Origin: Poritiphilus flavus
GTDB lineage: Bacteria > Bacteroidota > Bacteroidia > Flavobacteriales > Flavobacteriaceae
DNA: 64,000 nucleotides
Direction: 5' to 3'
Assembly (NCBI RefSeq): GCF_009901585.1
Contig: NZ_WXYO01000002.1
Location: 404,769-468,768, forward strand
Shown here: positions 27,044-35,496 of the stretch, piece by piece
Layout: each line of letters begins with the position of its first letter
How positions within the stretch are numbered: position 1 is the first letter of the stretch
Made by a program: the position numbers and the translations under genes
The notes under the pieces: model-generated
What the model was told of the DNA's origin: nothing
The model's input: the letters and a program-made list of their open reading frames with translations, nothing else
Database searches by the model: none

Positions 27044-27117
27044 CGGGATGTGGCGCAGTCTGGTAGCGTACACGCATGGGGTGCGTGTGGTCGCTGGTTC
27101 GAATCCAGTCATCCCGA
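27044..27117 (+). tRNA. tRNA-Pro (anticodon GGG)
   Basis: A 74-base cloverleaf: acceptor stem CGGGATG/CATCCCG, anticodon stem CACGC/GCGTG with loop ATGGGGT (anticodon GGG at 27078-27080), T arm CTGGTTCGAATCCAG and discriminator A. It reads codons CCC and CCU. CCA is not encoded. A terminator follows, and the gene is immediately preceded by the 121-bp repeats. Confidence 0.95.
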
Positions 27118-27128
27118 CAGTAAAGAAG

Positions 27129-27156
27129 AACCATCGTCATAAGGCGATGGTTTTTT
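27129..27156 (+). terminator. Terminator of the tRNA-Pro transcript
   Basis: AACCATCG and CGATGGTT pair around TCATAAGG, followed by a run of T. It starts 12 bases after the tRNA. Confidence 0.85.
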
Positions 27157-27194
27157 ATTTTTAGGCCAATCGGAATTGATTCCAGTATTGGATT

Positions 27195-27243
27195 GTAAAT
27201 AAAAAACCACTATGAGCGAAGCGAACAGGTTCTCTTTACTGTC
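27195..27243 (-). repeat. Inverted copy of the tRNA-Pro trailer
   Basis: On the minus strand this reads GACAGTAAAGAGAACC, a decayed hairpin and GGTTTTTTATTTAC, matching the tRNA trailer at 27116-27165 (GACAGTAAAGAAGAACC ... GGTTTTTTATTT). No tRNA precedes it on that strand, so it is a trailer fragment, or half of a larger inverted repeat. Confidence 0.65.
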
Positions 27244-27587
27244 TTCCCCCCCTCTCTGGATCACGCGAACTTAGTGAGCGTAATCCAAATAAGTAGTTTA
27301 ATTTCTTAGGAATTTCTTTAATTACTTTTGAAAGTGAAGCTATTCCGGCCAAGGTTCGGGAACGATTATTGGCATATCGATACTAATGCCAATGAACTGG
27401 CCTTGCTAAAAAGTAAAACGAGAAGAGACTACTGAAGATAACACCTCTCTCGGTAGTATTAGTTTGGAATGTTTCGGGACGCTTGTAGCACAAACTTTGT
27501 TTTGCTCGCCGTTGGGATTGTAAAAATTGGTGGTATCAAATCTTTATTTTGGTAAACTCAAGGATTTAAATATTTTTACTCTCGGCA
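27244..27587. other. Intergenic region without a recognised gene
   Basis: About 340 bp. It holds an imperfect hairpin (GGATCACGC/GCGTAATCC, 27258-27286) and short degraded-looking open stretches, one at about 27333-27423. I recognise no product, and the promoter of the following small gene must lie here. Confidence 0.45.
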
Positions 27588-27890
27588 ATGAAAAACTTCA
27601 AGGACGCAATCTCGTTGTTTTTTGCAACCCTTTTCTTCTCTTTAAAGGTTGCAGGTTTTCATGTGCTTACCCATCATACAGATGATACTGATGTTCAGCA
27701 TTGTGAGCTCTGTGATATTACAACTACAATAAGCTTTACACCCCATTTGTCCTCAGATAGTGAGGCCATATCTCAGACAACAATTCTTTTTTCAGAACTA
27801 AAACTGAAAAGTGAGGCCCCACAAGATGTTTTTTATAATGAGCCCTTAGAAGGCCTTCGTTTTACAAGACCACCGCCACAATTTTCTTAA
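27588..27890 (+). CDS. Small exported His/Cys-rich protein of unknown function
   Basis: 100 residues. A hydrophobic N-terminus (about 8-24, LFFATLFFSLKVAGF) is followed by FHVLTHHTDDTDVQHCELCD, where four histidines, several aspartates and a CxxC lie within 20 residues, a likely metal-binding cluster. The C-terminus is proline-rich and ends RPPPQFS. I do not recognise a family. Its position 213 bp upstream of an ABC/TonB-receptor operon suggests a link with metal or metal-chelate handling, but this is inference. It could also be a membrane protein if the hydrophobic segment is not cleaved. Confidence 0.65.
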   Translation: MKNFKDAISLFFATLFFSLKVAGFHVLTHHTDDTDVQHCELCDITTTISFTPHLSSDSEAISQTTILFSELKLKSEAPQDVFYNEPLEGLRFTRPPPQFS

Positions 27891-28103
27891 TCCAAGTTTT
27901 AACTTTTGAATAGGCTTTGAAGAGACACTTATTGCCTTTTCTGTACCTATATATTACCAGTATATCCTCATTTATATGCTGGTGCTTTAGGTATAGTAGT
28001 ATTTGAATTAAAAAACTGGATTAACCCTTCCACTAAAGGATTGCACATCACATAATGATGGACATAAATGCGATCCATTCTATTAATTAATCCTAATGAT
28101 ATC

Positions 28104-28793
28104 ATGCTTAAAGCAATAAATGTGACCAAGTCATATAGTGGCGAGGTTGCTTTAAAAGACGTTTCCTTTGAAGTTGGCAAAGGAGAAATTTTCTGTCTTT
28201 TAGGTCAAAACGGAGCAGGAAAGACCACAACTATAAATATCTTTTTGGGTTTCATCAAAAAAGATGGAGGTCATGCCTTCGTTGGTGATAAAGAAGTTGG
28301 TAAAGATGAAATAAACCAGCTTACCGCTTATATCCCAGAGACGGTACAATTGTATGATAATTTTTCCGGAGTTGAGAATCTAAACTTTTTTAGTCGTTTA
28401 GCAGGCTTCACCTACACTAACCAAGAATTAGAAGACTTTTTAACCAAGATAGGACTAGAGAAAGATGCACAGCACAAACGCCTCTCGTCCTATTCTAAAG
28501 GAATGCGGCAAAAAGTGGGAATTGCTGTGGCATTGGCCAAAAACGCCGAGGTGATTTTTATGGATGAACCTACTTCTGGTTTAGACCCAAAAGCTACAGC
28601 AGAATTTACCAAGATATGTAAAGAATTGGCCGCAATGGGTAAAGTGATTTTTATAGCAACGCACGACATTTTTAATGCAGTGGAATTGGGTACCACAATT
28701 GGTATCATGACAGAAGGAGAGCTCGTGTACACTGCCAACACCAAAACAATAAATGCAAACGAATTACAGGATATCTACCTAAAGACTATTTAA
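28104..28793 (+). CDS. ABC transporter ATP-binding protein
   Basis: 229 residues from the ATG at 28104, which gives the usual MLKAINVTKSY start. Walker A is GQNGAGKTT, the ABC signature is the variant LSSYSKGMRQKVG, and Walker B is VIFMDEPTSGLDP, followed by the switch histidine in ATHD. It is of the CcmA/NosF type that pairs with ABC-2 permeases. It is two bases from the TonB-dependent receptor and in one operon with two DUF3526 permeases, which are the likely membrane partners. Direction of transport and substrate are unknown. Confidence 0.93.
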   Translation: MLKAINVTKSYSGEVALKDVSFEVGKGEIFCLLGQNGAGKTTTINIFLGFIKKDGGHAFVGDKEVGKDEINQLTAYIPETVQLYDNFSGVENLNFFSRLAGFTYTNQELEDFLTKIGLEKDAQHKRLSSYSKGMRQKVGIAVALAKNAEVIFMDEPTSGLDPKATAEFTKICKELAAMGKVIFIATHDIFNAVELGTTIGIMTEGELVYTANTKTINANELQDIYLKTI

Positions 28794-28795
28794 AA

Positions 28796-31285
28796 ATGAA
28801 AAAACTTACAATACTATTTGTCCTATTTACGAGTTGCGTCCTATGGGGACAAGAAACCGTTACAGGGACCATTATAGATAATCAAGCTGAACCAATAGTT
28901 GGGGCAACGATAACCATGCAAGGTACAGTAGGCACTTACGGGAAACTAACTGATAACCAAGGGCAATTCAAGCTCAGCGTTCCCAATGGGAGTTATACAC
29001 TTGAGATTCGTTATTTGGGATTTCAATCCTATAAAGATCAAGTAGAAATTATTGCAAGTTCTCCTTTGGATATAGGAACCATAACCTTAAGTGAAGGTAC
29101 GGAACAGCTTCAGAGCGTGGAGGTCATTGGCCGTGCGAGAACTGATTACAATAGTGACTACTCGTTCTCTGCGACCAAAGTTGCTATTAAAAACAAAGAG
29201 TTGCCACAAGCGGTAGCCACAGTAACTAAAGAACTTATTGCCGATCGTCAGGCATTTCAGTTACCTGATGCCGTTAGAATAGTAAGTAATGTTGCACTCA
29301 CAGGACTTTATAATCACTATAATATTAGGGGTATTACGCAAGGGGATGACGGACAAGTAATAAATGGTATGCGTACGCGTCAGTATTACTTTTTACAGCC
29401 GATTACGTCTCATTTAGAAAGGGTTGAAGTAATTAAAGGGCCCTCTTCGGTAACCTTTTCCAGCGCCGACCCTGGAGGTACGGTCAATATGGTGACAAAA
29501 AAGCCCTTGTTCGAAAAACGCAGCGAAGTGTCTATAGCGGCAGGTAGCTTCGGTACGTTAAGAGCCACAGCCGATTTTACAGGACCTTTAAATGAATCCA
29601 AAACCTTACTTTATCGTTTTAACGCTGCTTATCAAGAGGCAGATTCTTTTAGAGATGTTGTTAACAACAATGCTCTATTATTTGCTCCGTCTTTGAGTTA
29701 CGTTCCTGACAAAAACACCTCTTTGAATGTGGAAATGATTTATAATAATGCTGCAGGCAATTTAGATAGGGGACAACCCATATTCGGTGCCGTTGATGAT
29801 GATTATGATCCAAATAGCACACCTATCACCTTGAATCCTGGTGCAATCAACGATTTTTATAATACCAGGGAAATAATATTAATGACAAGCTTTAGTAAAA
29901 AGTTAGGTGAAAATTTTGGATTTAATGCCCAGTATATGAAACAAACCTGGGATGAGGATCTAAAAGAACATAGGGCAGACGCTTTTCGTCAGGCATTTGA
30001 TGTCGATGGTAATGTTGTTCCTAATCTTATCGCAATGCGATTTGCGGAAAGAGAACAGGCTTGGAACACAGATAATATAAGTGCATTTTTTACCTATGAC
30101 TTAAAAACGAATAATGTCACCAACAAAATCCTGGTAGGATACGATGCCACCCGTTGGGAAAGAAGAATTGGTGGAGCAAATAGCGCAAGGGACTATTTGT
30201 TAAATGATGGTACTGTTGGAAGATTCAGACCTGGAACAAGTGATCCGAATGATTTTCAGCAAACAGCTGATGGACTTTTGGTTCCTGTTGTACCGCATTT
30301 GGATCTAACCAACCCTTTCAACGGAATTAGAAATACTAATGACTATGTAATTAGACAGTTTGAAATTCCCGCAAACTTAACAACTTCTGATGGTATCTAC
30401 ATTCAAAATCAGTTCAAAGTCGGAAAGTTTTCCGCTTTATTTAATTTGAGATATGAATGGTTTAAAGATATTTTTGATTACGAAGGTATCAATGAGCAAG
30501 AATTTAAAACTAGCGCTTTTGTACCAAGGCTCGGTCTGACTTACGAGCTGAGCAAGGACATTAGTGCCTATGCAACCTATTTAGAAGGCTTTCAGCCACA
30601 TACCAACACCATATCATTAAATCCAACTGGTGAAGGTTTCTTTTGGACTGCTTCACCTGGGAGGTTTGATCCTTTAGAGAGTAGCCTAAAAGAAATTGGT
30701 GCTAAGGCAGAATTTTTCAATGGAAAAGTATTTGCCAACCTGGCCATTTTCGAAATTACCCAAAAGAACATTTTAGTTGGTGATACCTTTGATTTAGATA
30801 ACTTAACAACCATTGGCGAACAACGCAGTAGAGGTTTTGAAATGGATATTTCTGGTTATGTTTCGTCAAATTTTCAATTGATAGCGTCTTATGGCTTTAA
30901 CGATGCTGAAATTTTAGAAGATTCCATAGAAGAATTTGTTGGACAACGAATTGGAGGTGCCCCCAAACACAATGCAAACTTTTGGGCACGTTACGATTTT
31001 ATGAATGAAACTATGAAAGGTATTGGATTTGGTTTAGGTGCTCAATTTGTAGACGAAAGATTTACATGGTACAACCCTACGTATCTTCCCGATAGAGTAT
31101 TGCTACCATCTTATACTGTATTCGATGCCGCTATCTATTACAGACCTGCGAATACAGGTATTCAATTGACCCTAAAAGCAAATAATTTATTTGATGAAAC
31201 GTATTGGTTAGGTGGTCTTAATCCTTCTAGGTTAGGTCCAGGAGCACCTAGAAATTTCTTATTGAACGCCACGTATAAATTCTAA
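28796..31285 (+). CDS. TonB-dependent siderophore-type outer membrane receptor
   Basis: 829 residues. Signal peptide ends near residue 19 (VLWGQ). Residues about 22-105 are a carboxypeptidase-regulatory-like domain, about 120-235 the plug (LPQAVATVTKELIADRQ, VIKGPSSVTFSSADPGGTVNMVTKKP), and the rest a 22-strand barrel ending GAPRNFLLNATYKF, a form typical of TonB-dependent siderophore receptors. It imports a large or scarce ligand, perhaps a metal chelate. It lies between an ABC ATPase and two ABC-2 permeases, an unusual place for a receptor. The surrounding DNA looks more A+T-rich than the neighbouring blocks. Confidence 0.9.
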   Translation: MKKLTILFVLFTSCVLWGQETVTGTIIDNQAEPIVGATITMQGTVGTYGKLTDNQGQFKLSVPNGSYTLEIRYLGFQSYKDQVEIIASSPLDIGTITLSEGTEQLQSVEVIGRARTDYNSDYSFSATKVAIKNKELPQAVATVTKELIADRQAFQLPDAVRIVSNVALTGLYNHYNIRGITQGDDGQVINGMRTRQYYFLQPITSHLERVEVIKGPSSVTFSSADPGGTVNMVTKKPLFEKRSEVSIAAGSFGTLRATADFTGPLNESKTLLYRFNAAYQEADSFRDVVNNNALLFAPSLSYVPDKNTSLNVEMIYNNAAGNLDRGQPIFGAVDDDYDPNSTPITLNPGAINDFYNTREIILMTSFSKKLGENFGFNAQYMKQTWDEDLKEHRADAFRQAFDVDGNVVPNLIAMRFAEREQAWNTDNISAFFTYDLKTNNVTNKILVGYDATRWERRIGGANSARDYLLNDGTVGRFRPGTSDPNDFQQTADGLLVPVVPHLDLTNPFNGIRNTNDYVIRQFEIPANLTTSDGIYIQNQFKVGKFSALFNLRYEWFKDIFDYEGINEQEFKTSAFVPRLGLTYELSKDISAYATYLEGFQPHTNTISLNPTGEGFFWTASPGRFDPLESSLKEIGAKAEFFNGKVFANLAIFEITQKNILVGDTFDLDNLTTIGEQRSRGFEMDISGYVSSNFQLIASYGFNDAEILEDSIEEFVGQRIGGAPKHNANFWARYDFMNETMKGIGFGLGAQFVDERFTWYNPTYLPDRVLLPSYTVFDAAIYYRPANTGIQLTLKANNLFDETYWLGGLNPSRLGPGAPRNFLLNATYKF

Positions 31286-31288
31286 GAG

Positions 31289-32728
31289 ATGCGTAGGACG
31301 GTAATCTATTTGATGGCGCGCCAATTATGGATAGAAGCTTTGCGTTCTAAAGTAATGCAAATAGTCTCAATATTATTGGGCCTTCTATTAGTTTTTGCGA
31401 TCTACACAGGTTGGGAAAATTATCATGAGCAGAATTTTACCAGAGATGCCATTCAAGATGAAGTTCGGCAAAGTTGGGAGAACAATCCAGACAAACATCC
31501 ACACCGTATGGCACATTACGGATCTTTTGCATTGCGTTTAAAGCACACCTTAAGCGTCTTTGATTTAGGGATGGAAAATTACGTTGGGAATGCTGTTTTT
31601 TTGGAGGCCCACAAGCAAAATACGGTCAACTTTTCCGAAGTGAGCATGTCCACTGGGCTACTGCGCTTTGGGGAGGTAAGTTTGGCAATGCTACTTAAAG
31701 TAATCGTTCCTTTACTGATTTTCTATTTAGGATTTGCCACTATAGCAGGAGAACGAGAAAACGGCACGTTAAAATTACTAGTAGGACAGGGAATTTCCAG
31801 AAAAGAAATTGTCTTTGGCAAATGGTTTGGGCTTTGGAGCATTTCCCTGGTAATACTGGTCCTTGTATTTTTAATTCTGCTTGGTTTTGTATTTGCGGAA
31901 CTAGGACATACATCTTCTTCAGATGACCTTCTAAGATATCTTGTTCTGGTATTCAGCTATATACTGTTTTTCGGTATTTTGAGTGCGATTGCCGTTTTAG
32001 TTTCAGCATTCAGCAAAACCACAAAAGGGGCTTTGGTGAAATCGTTGGGTATTTGGCTGTTGTTCGTGGTTATTGTTCCAAAATCCTTGCAAGCTTTAGG
32101 CTATTATTTGTATCCAACACCTTCTAAGATAGAATTAGAGACTTTGGTTGAGCACGATTTAAAAAAGTTAGGGGATAGCCACGACCCTAATGACCCGCAT
32201 TTTAATGCGCTTCGTGATTCTGTTTTACAAGTAAACCAAGTCGATAAGGTGGAGGACTTACCGTTTAACTACGGTGGTTTTGTTATGGCTAAGGGTGAAG
32301 AACTAAGCACCAAAGTTTACTTAAAGCATCAAAAAGACCTTTATACGGTTTATTTAAAGCAGAACAACCTAGAGCGATTTTCCGCTTTTGTTAATCCCTA
32401 TTCTGCAATTAAAAATCTGTCTATGGCATTTTCGGGTACAGATTTTAAGTCTTTTCTTCATTTTAAAGAGAAAGCTGAAACATATCGCTATAGATTGGCG
32501 CAGGATATGAACCGATTACAAATGGAATTAATTCCTAATAAAGGGCACGTTGGGCCCAACAAGATTTCAAATAGGTACTGGAAAGAATTTCCACCATTTA
32601 AATATCACTTTTTAAGTATTTCTCAGGTCTTTAAGAATGAAGCTGTTTCCATTTTTGCATTACTATTATGGAGTGTTTTGGTCCTATTTGGGATGTCCCA
32701 ATTGGGCGCTAACCTAAAAGCAATTTAA
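31289..32728 (+). CDS. DUF3526-type ABC-2 permease (first copy)
   Basis: 479 residues. A first membrane helix near 20-42 is followed by a long extracytoplasmic domain with the DUF3526 hallmark NPDKHPHRMAHYGSFALR and FLEAHKQN, then FYLGFATIAGERENGTLKLLVGQGISR and further helices at about 170-275, and a last helix near 450-472. This is a NosY-like ABC-2 permease. Its stop codon abuts the start of the second permease, so the pair is probably a heterodimer driven by the ATPase at 28104. Confidence 0.9.
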   Translation: MRRTVIYLMARQLWIEALRSKVMQIVSILLGLLLVFAIYTGWENYHEQNFTRDAIQDEVRQSWENNPDKHPHRMAHYGSFALRLKHTLSVFDLGMENYVGNAVFLEAHKQNTVNFSEVSMSTGLLRFGEVSLAMLLKVIVPLLIFYLGFATIAGERENGTLKLLVGQGISRKEIVFGKWFGLWSISLVILVLVFLILLGFVFAELGHTSSSDDLLRYLVLVFSYILFFGILSAIAVLVSAFSKTTKGALVKSLGIWLLFVVIVPKSLQALGYYLYPTPSKIELETLVEHDLKKLGDSHDPNDPHFNALRDSVLQVNQVDKVEDLPFNYGGFVMAKGEELSTKVYLKHQKDLYTVYLKQNNLERFSAFVNPYSAIKNLSMAFSGTDFKSFLHFKEKAETYRYRLAQDMNRLQMELIPNKGHVGPNKISNRYWKEFPPFKYHFLSISQVFKNEAVSIFALLLWSVLVLFGMSQLGANLKAI

Positions 32729-34069
32729 ATGTATAGCCTCTTAATTACTTCTTTCATAAGAACAAGGATATTCCTGTTGAGTTTAGCTTTATTACTCACC
32801 TTAGGTATTATCAGCATTCTTATAGGTAAGCAATACCTAGTAAAGCAAGAAAAGACAATTGTAGCGGCAAAGCAATTTCAAAAAGAAAGTATCAATAGAA
32901 ATGTAGAATATCATGGGGATGATCTTGGGTTATTGCTCTATTATTTACGTTTCACCTTGATAAAACAACCTACTAACATTAGCGCTATTTCTATTGGTCA
33001 GAGCGATGTAAATCCACTCTTACAGACTGTGACCATTCGCGGATTGCAAGGGCAGAAGTATGACTCTGATTTTGAAAACCCGTCTTTACTGATGTCGGGT
33101 AATTTGGATTTAGGTTTTGTAATTATTTATCTCTTTCCTTTAGTATTGATTGCCATGACATTCAACTTGTATTCTGAGGAGAAAGAGCAAGGTACTTGGC
33201 GTATTCTAGCTGCACAGACAAATGCTAAAATATCATTTTTACTAAAAAAGTTATCGGTAAGAATTCTCTTCATACTTTTTGTTTTAGTGGTGTTATTGCT
33301 ATTGGCGGCCGCATACTTGCTAATACCTATGAATACATATTTTTGGGCGTTGTTTATGCAAGGTATTTTATATCTACTGTTTTGGAGTGCTTTATGTTTG
33401 CTAATTATCTCTTTTCGAAAAAAATCAAGCTTTAATGCATTGAGCTTAATTTCTATTTGGGTTGTGCTGACCATATTATTGCCAGCTACCGTAAATAATT
33501 ATGTAATCAATAGGTATCAAGTGCCAGAAGCATTGCATGCCATGATCGAACAACGAGATGGATATCATGAAAAATGGGATTTGGAAAAAGATGTTGCTAT
33601 GAGTGGTTTCCTAAAGGAATATCCCCAATTTAAAGATTTGTCGGTACCTGAAGATGAATTTAGTTGGTTATGGTATTATGCCATGCAGCACAATGGTGAT
33701 ATGGAGTCTTATAAAACCGGTCTGGATATGAAAAAGAAAATTCTAATGCGGAATAAGGTAAGTGAAAGGATAGCTCTTTTTGTGCCTACCATGCACGCGC
33801 AACTGAGCTTTAACAAATTGGCCGGGACGGATATGATCGGTCATATGAACTTTTTGGATGCCCTAACAGATTTTCATGCCAACCTTCGGTTAGGTTTCTA
33901 TCCAAAAATATTTGATAATGCACCTGCAGATGTGATAGATTGGCAAAAACATCAGGCTAAATATTTTGAGCAAAAGCGGGATTTTAGCTGGAATTTACTT
34001 TTACTACCAACCTTGCTGATTACATTGCTGACAGCTAGTATAGGTTTACTAAACCTAAGGAAGTTATAA
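32729..34069 (+). CDS. DUF3526-type ABC-2 permease (second copy)
   Basis: 446 residues with the same plan as the gene before it: an N-terminal helix, a 100-residue outer loop, YLFPLVLIAMTFNLYSEEKEQGTWRILAAQ and a cluster of helices, then a second soluble region and a last helix near 420-440. The NPHR-like motif is replaced, so it is the more divergent partner. It starts at the base after the previous stop and is followed by a terminator, the end of the operon. Confidence 0.87.
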   Translation: MYSLLITSFIRTRIFLLSLALLLTLGIISILIGKQYLVKQEKTIVAAKQFQKESINRNVEYHGDDLGLLLYYLRFTLIKQPTNISAISIGQSDVNPLLQTVTIRGLQGQKYDSDFENPSLLMSGNLDLGFVIIYLFPLVLIAMTFNLYSEEKEQGTWRILAAQTNAKISFLLKKLSVRILFILFVLVVLLLLAAAYLLIPMNTYFWALFMQGILYLLFWSALCLLIISFRKKSSFNALSLISIWVVLTILLPATVNNYVINRYQVPEALHAMIEQRDGYHEKWDLEKDVAMSGFLKEYPQFKDLSVPEDEFSWLWYYAMQHNGDMESYKTGLDMKKKILMRNKVSERIALFVPTMHAQLSFNKLAGTDMIGHMNFLDALTDFHANLRLGFYPKIFDNAPADVIDWQKHQAKYFEQKRDFSWNLLLLPTLLITLLTASIGLLNLRKL

Positions 34070-34074
34070 AATTG

Positions 34075-34097
34075 AAGGTCGGAATTTCCGGCCTTTT
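34075..34097 (+). terminator. Terminator of the ABC/TonB receptor operon
   Basis: AAGGTCGGAA and TTCCGGCCTT (one G-T pair) form a stem with a 1-base loop and a T run, five bases after the stop codon. Confidence 0.8.
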
Positions 34098-34150
34098 ACT
34101 TTTCAGGTATTCCCATGCACAGTAGCGTTCCAATTTTTAGGGAAAATCAA

Positions 34151-34170
34151 GTTTAAGTTCAAGCTCAAGT
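34151..34170 (+). repeat. AAGTTCAAG-type short repeat
   Basis: GTTTAAGTTCAAGCTCAAGT, followed by AAAAAAAG. The same core with the same A-rich tail is found at 36463-36490 on the other side of the sigma-factor block; related copies are at 43931 and 51026. Confidence 0.7.
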
Positions 34171-34187
34171 AAAAAAAGTTCTTAGGG

Positions 34188-34214
34188 TGTCACGTTTTGA
34201 TGGCTATAGTTGTC
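34188..34214 (+). promoter_or_regulatory. Candidate ECF41-type promoter
   Basis: TGTCAC (34188-34193), 17 bases, then TGTC (34211-34214), upstream of the sigma factor. The published ECF41 target has TGTCACA at -35 and CGTC at -10. The start codon follows within about 10 bases of the -10, so an almost leaderless message and self-activation are possible. Confidence 0.45.
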
Positions 34215-34223
34215 ATTATCTTT

Positions 34224-35102
34224 ATGTACAACAATACTGTAGTTTTGGAGGATTACCAGTCAAAATTGTTTCCGTATGCCTATAACATCCTGGGTTCAAT
34301 AGAGGATGCAAAGGATGTTGTTCAGGATATTATGCTCAAGCATATGAATCTTGATAATGTCAAGGTAGAAAATACGATCGGGTATTTGATCCGGTCTGTC
34401 ATCAATCATTCCATCAATATAAAAAAACGTTCCAGTAAAATGACTTCAGCAGAGGTATGGTTGCCTGAACCTATGGCTACTGAAAAGGCAGACTCAGACC
34501 TGAACAAAGAAGAAATAATCTCGTATTCATTGCTGGTTGTTCTTGAAAAGCTCAGCGCAACGGAAAGGGCTGTTTTTATTTTAAAGGAAGCTTTCTCATA
34601 TTCTCATCAAGAAATAGCTGAAGTACTTCATTTGAAAATTGAGAATTCCAGAAAGTTGTTGAGCAGGGCAAAATCCAAACTGGATAAAGGGAATGGGTAT
34701 AACGATCAAAAAAGTCATGAGGACCGTACGGAGTACCTTAGAAATTATGTCAACATAGTAAAGAGTGGCGATGTGAATAAGCTGGAAAAGCTATTATCCG
34801 ATGATATTAAATTAATGGCTGACGGAGGAAAAGACATCAAGGTGTTAAGAAATATAACAAGCGGGAAAAGCGCAGCTTTGGATCTAATTATGCGCGTATT
34901 TGAAACATTCCAGGTAAGTCAAAAAATTAAGATCACCGAAATCAATCATCAGCCCGCACTTTTGTTTTTTGATGAAGATCAATTGGTTAACTGCCAGGTT
35001 TTTGAGCTTCATAATCATAAAATAAAAAGCGTATTCTCAGTAGTAGATCCCCTCAAACTGAAGCATATAGAATATTTGCTTGTCACGTTTTTCATGATGT
35101 AA
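34224..35102 (+). CDS. ECF41-type RNA polymerase sigma factor with SnoaL-like C-terminus
   Basis: About 292 residues from the ATG at 34224. Region 2 (YNILGSIEDAKDVVQDIMLK) and region 4 (LSATERAVFILKEAFSYSHQEIAEVLHLK) are followed by a 120-residue NTF2/SnoaL-like extension. Diagnostic ECF41 marks are the linker motif WLPEP, DGG-K (LMADGGKD) and a variant of the NPDKL motif (DPLKLKHI). In this family the extension acts as a built-in regulator in place of an anti-sigma factor. ECF41 genes usually sit beside oxidoreductase or carboxymuconolactone decarboxylase genes; here the neighbours are an azoreductase fragment, an NTF2-like protein and a cupin. Confidence 0.88.
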   Translation: MYNNTVVLEDYQSKLFPYAYNILGSIEDAKDVVQDIMLKHMNLDNVKVENTIGYLIRSVINHSINIKKRSSKMTSAEVWLPEPMATEKADSDLNKEEIISYSLLVVLEKLSATERAVFILKEAFSYSHQEIAEVLHLKIENSRKLLSRAKSKLDKGNGYNDQKSHEDRTEYLRNYVNIVKSGDVNKLEKLLSDDIKLMADGGKDIKVLRNITSGKSAALDLIMRVFETFQVSQKIKITEINHQPALLFFDEDQLVNCQVFELHNHKIKSVFSVVDPLKLKHIEYLLVTFFMM

Positions 35103-35132
35103 TTGTCAATCTACCAAATAAAACAATTACAG

Positions 35133-35492
35133 ATGAAAACACTTTTGCGATTGGACTGCAGTTCCAGGTCCAATGGTTCAATATCCAGAGAACCTACAGA
35201 ATACTTTGACACGGTAGTTCGACATGGTCATTCGTTCAACGTTGATGAAATGGGACATCATGGGCTACTTACAGAAATCAGGGCTTATTTGATAACAACA
35301 AAAGGCGGCCTTATTAAAGGAACTGCTTTTGAAAAGTTTGATTTCCAGACCCCTTACCTGGAGGCCATTCTAAATTTTATTGGAATTTCTGTTGTAAAAC
35401 AATTTTCAATAGAAGGTACTGCGAATGAGCATTTGGTGGAAAAAAATAAAAGCGAAATCAAAAAGGAAATAAGAAGCTATTTTAATAATTAA
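35133..35492 (+). pseudogene. FMN-dependent NADH-azoreductase with internal deletion
   Basis: 119 residues against about 200 for AzoR. It opens with KTLLRLDCSSRSNGSISR, the FMN-phosphate loop of flavodoxin-like azoreductases, then jumps at about residue 20 to EPTEYFDTVVRHGHSFNVDE and continues normally through GLLTEIRAYLITTKGG and FDFQTPYLEAILNFIGI. The missing middle (about 80-100 residues) includes the FMN isoalloxazine-binding loops, so catalysis is unlikely. The deletion is in frame and the remainder has no stops, so a short protein could still be made. Probable ECF41 target gene. Confidence 0.75.
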
Positions 35493-35496
35493 TATC

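Noticed and set aside
27333-27423. Possible remnant gene before the small His/Cys-rich gene
   Set aside because: Short stretches read as plausible protein in two frames but are broken by stops and match no family I know.
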